64,000 nt of DNA from Aminobacter carboxidus. GTDB lineage: Bacteria; Pseudomonadota; Alphaproteobacteria; Rhizobiales; Rhizobiaceae. The number at the start of each line of letters is the position of its first letter. The first letter of the stretch is position 1. Positions 63,721 to 64,000 of the stretch are shown here, piece after piece. The notes under the pieces were generated by a model, which worked only from the letters and a program-made list of their open reading frames with translations, was not told the DNA's origin and searched no databases. The position numbers and the translations under genes were made by a program. The stretch is from the NCBI RefSeq assembly GCF_014863355.1, contig NZ_JACZEP010000004.1, positions 62,001-126,000 on the forward strand. The letters run 5' to 3'.

Positions 63721-64000
63721 CCTGGTCTCCCTTCGGCGTCTGCAGTTCCTTGAGATAGTCGGCCATGCGGTCGAAACTCGCATCCCAGAAGCGGCGGTAA
63801 TGATCGACCCAGTTGGCGATGTCCTTGAGTGGCGCAGCCTCCAGCCGGCACGGCCGCCACTGCGCCTCACGGCCGCGGCTGATCAGCCCGGCGCGCTCCA
63901 GCACCTTCAAATGGCGCGAGATGGCCGGCAGGCTCATAGCGAACGGCTCAGCCAGTTCGTTGACGGTCGCCTCGCCCTGGGCGAGCCGGGCAAGGATGGC
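63704..64000 (-). CDS. ArsR-family regulator (N-terminus beyond window)
   Basis: 98 codons are visible; the start lies past the right edge. The winged-helix core is clear: QGEATVNELAEPFAMSLPAI, RHLKVLERAGLISRGREAQW, followed by the ArsR/AHSA1-partner C-terminus WVDHYRRFWDASFDRMADYL. No metal-binding cysteines seen. It overlaps the SRPBCC gene by 17 bases. Confidence 0.88.
   Translation of the reverse strand, partial: AILARLAQGEATVNELAEPFAMSLPAISRHLKVLERAGLISRGREAQWRPCRLEAAPLKDIANWVDHYRRFWDASFDRMADYLKELQTPKGDQDDRKN

Overview
The window is high-GC chromosomal DNA from an alphaproteobacterium, most likely a rhizobial Hyphomicrobiales (Mesorhizobium/Aminobacter-like Phyllobacteriaceae). The support is a class I lysyl-tRNA synthetase, a PodJ-type polarity protein, the TauE permease/TIGR02186 pair, a LigC-Exo-Lhr-PdeM repair set and several rhizobial intergenic palindromes. 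The genus is inferred; there is no rRNA in the window. No integrase, transposase, phage gene or CRISPR array was seen.

Layout. 0-4 kb: phosphate signalling (partial phoU, phoR, a PPK2 polyphosphate kinase), with an SdpR/SdpI-like pair where pst genes would often lie. 4.7-9.8 kb: a periplasmic binding protein, a TerB-like protein, lysS with a GNAT gene, and an S24-type repressor followed by a degenerate nuclease-like protein. 9.8-17.6 kb: a fatty-acid beta-oxidation cluster (two acyl-CoA dehydrogenases, thiolase, bifunctional hydratase/dehydrogenase, thioesterase) headed by a MerR regulator and a perfect palindromic operator. 18-23.7 kb: podJ-like gene, TauE/SafE permease and its TIGR02186 partner. 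24-31.7 kb: DNA-repair island (PdeM, Lhr helicase, Exo nuclease, ATP-dependent ligase) interrupted by a methyltransferase and a small coiled-coil gene.

31.8-39 kb: a membrane protein of unknown function, a nitronate monooxygenase whose promoter carries the same palindrome as the beta-oxidation cluster, tRNA-Thr(CGT), a cupin, a lipoprotein, a cobalamin riboswitch in front of a CbiX-like/2Fe-2S ferredoxin fusion, a 30-residue zinc-ribbon microprotein, a fatty-acid desaturase and two small stress-type genes. 39-50.5 kb: two tandem peptide-type ABC transporter operons, the first ending in an ATC-hydrolase-like enzyme, the second a clear dppABCDF set. 50.9-53.2 kb: a long-chain acyl-CoA ligase with an unusual 200-residue Ala/Lys/Pro-rich N-terminal tail.

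53.3-56.5 kb: two broken genes (a P-loop kinase-like gene and a SPOUT RNA methyltransferase) around a HAD phosphatase and a ParD-like/methionine aminopeptidase gene pair. 56.9-64 kb: Tet-like MFS exporter, CoxG-like protein, methyltransferase with a 23-bp triplication at its 3' end, an IlvD/Edd sugar-acid dehydratase, DUF899 protein, GFA-family protein and an ArsR/SRPBCC pair cut by the window end.

The strongest functional thread is fatty-acid metabolism: the beta-oxidation operon, the MerR regulator, the nitronate monooxygenase, the desaturase and the acyl-CoA ligase. At least two of these transcription units share one operator sequence.
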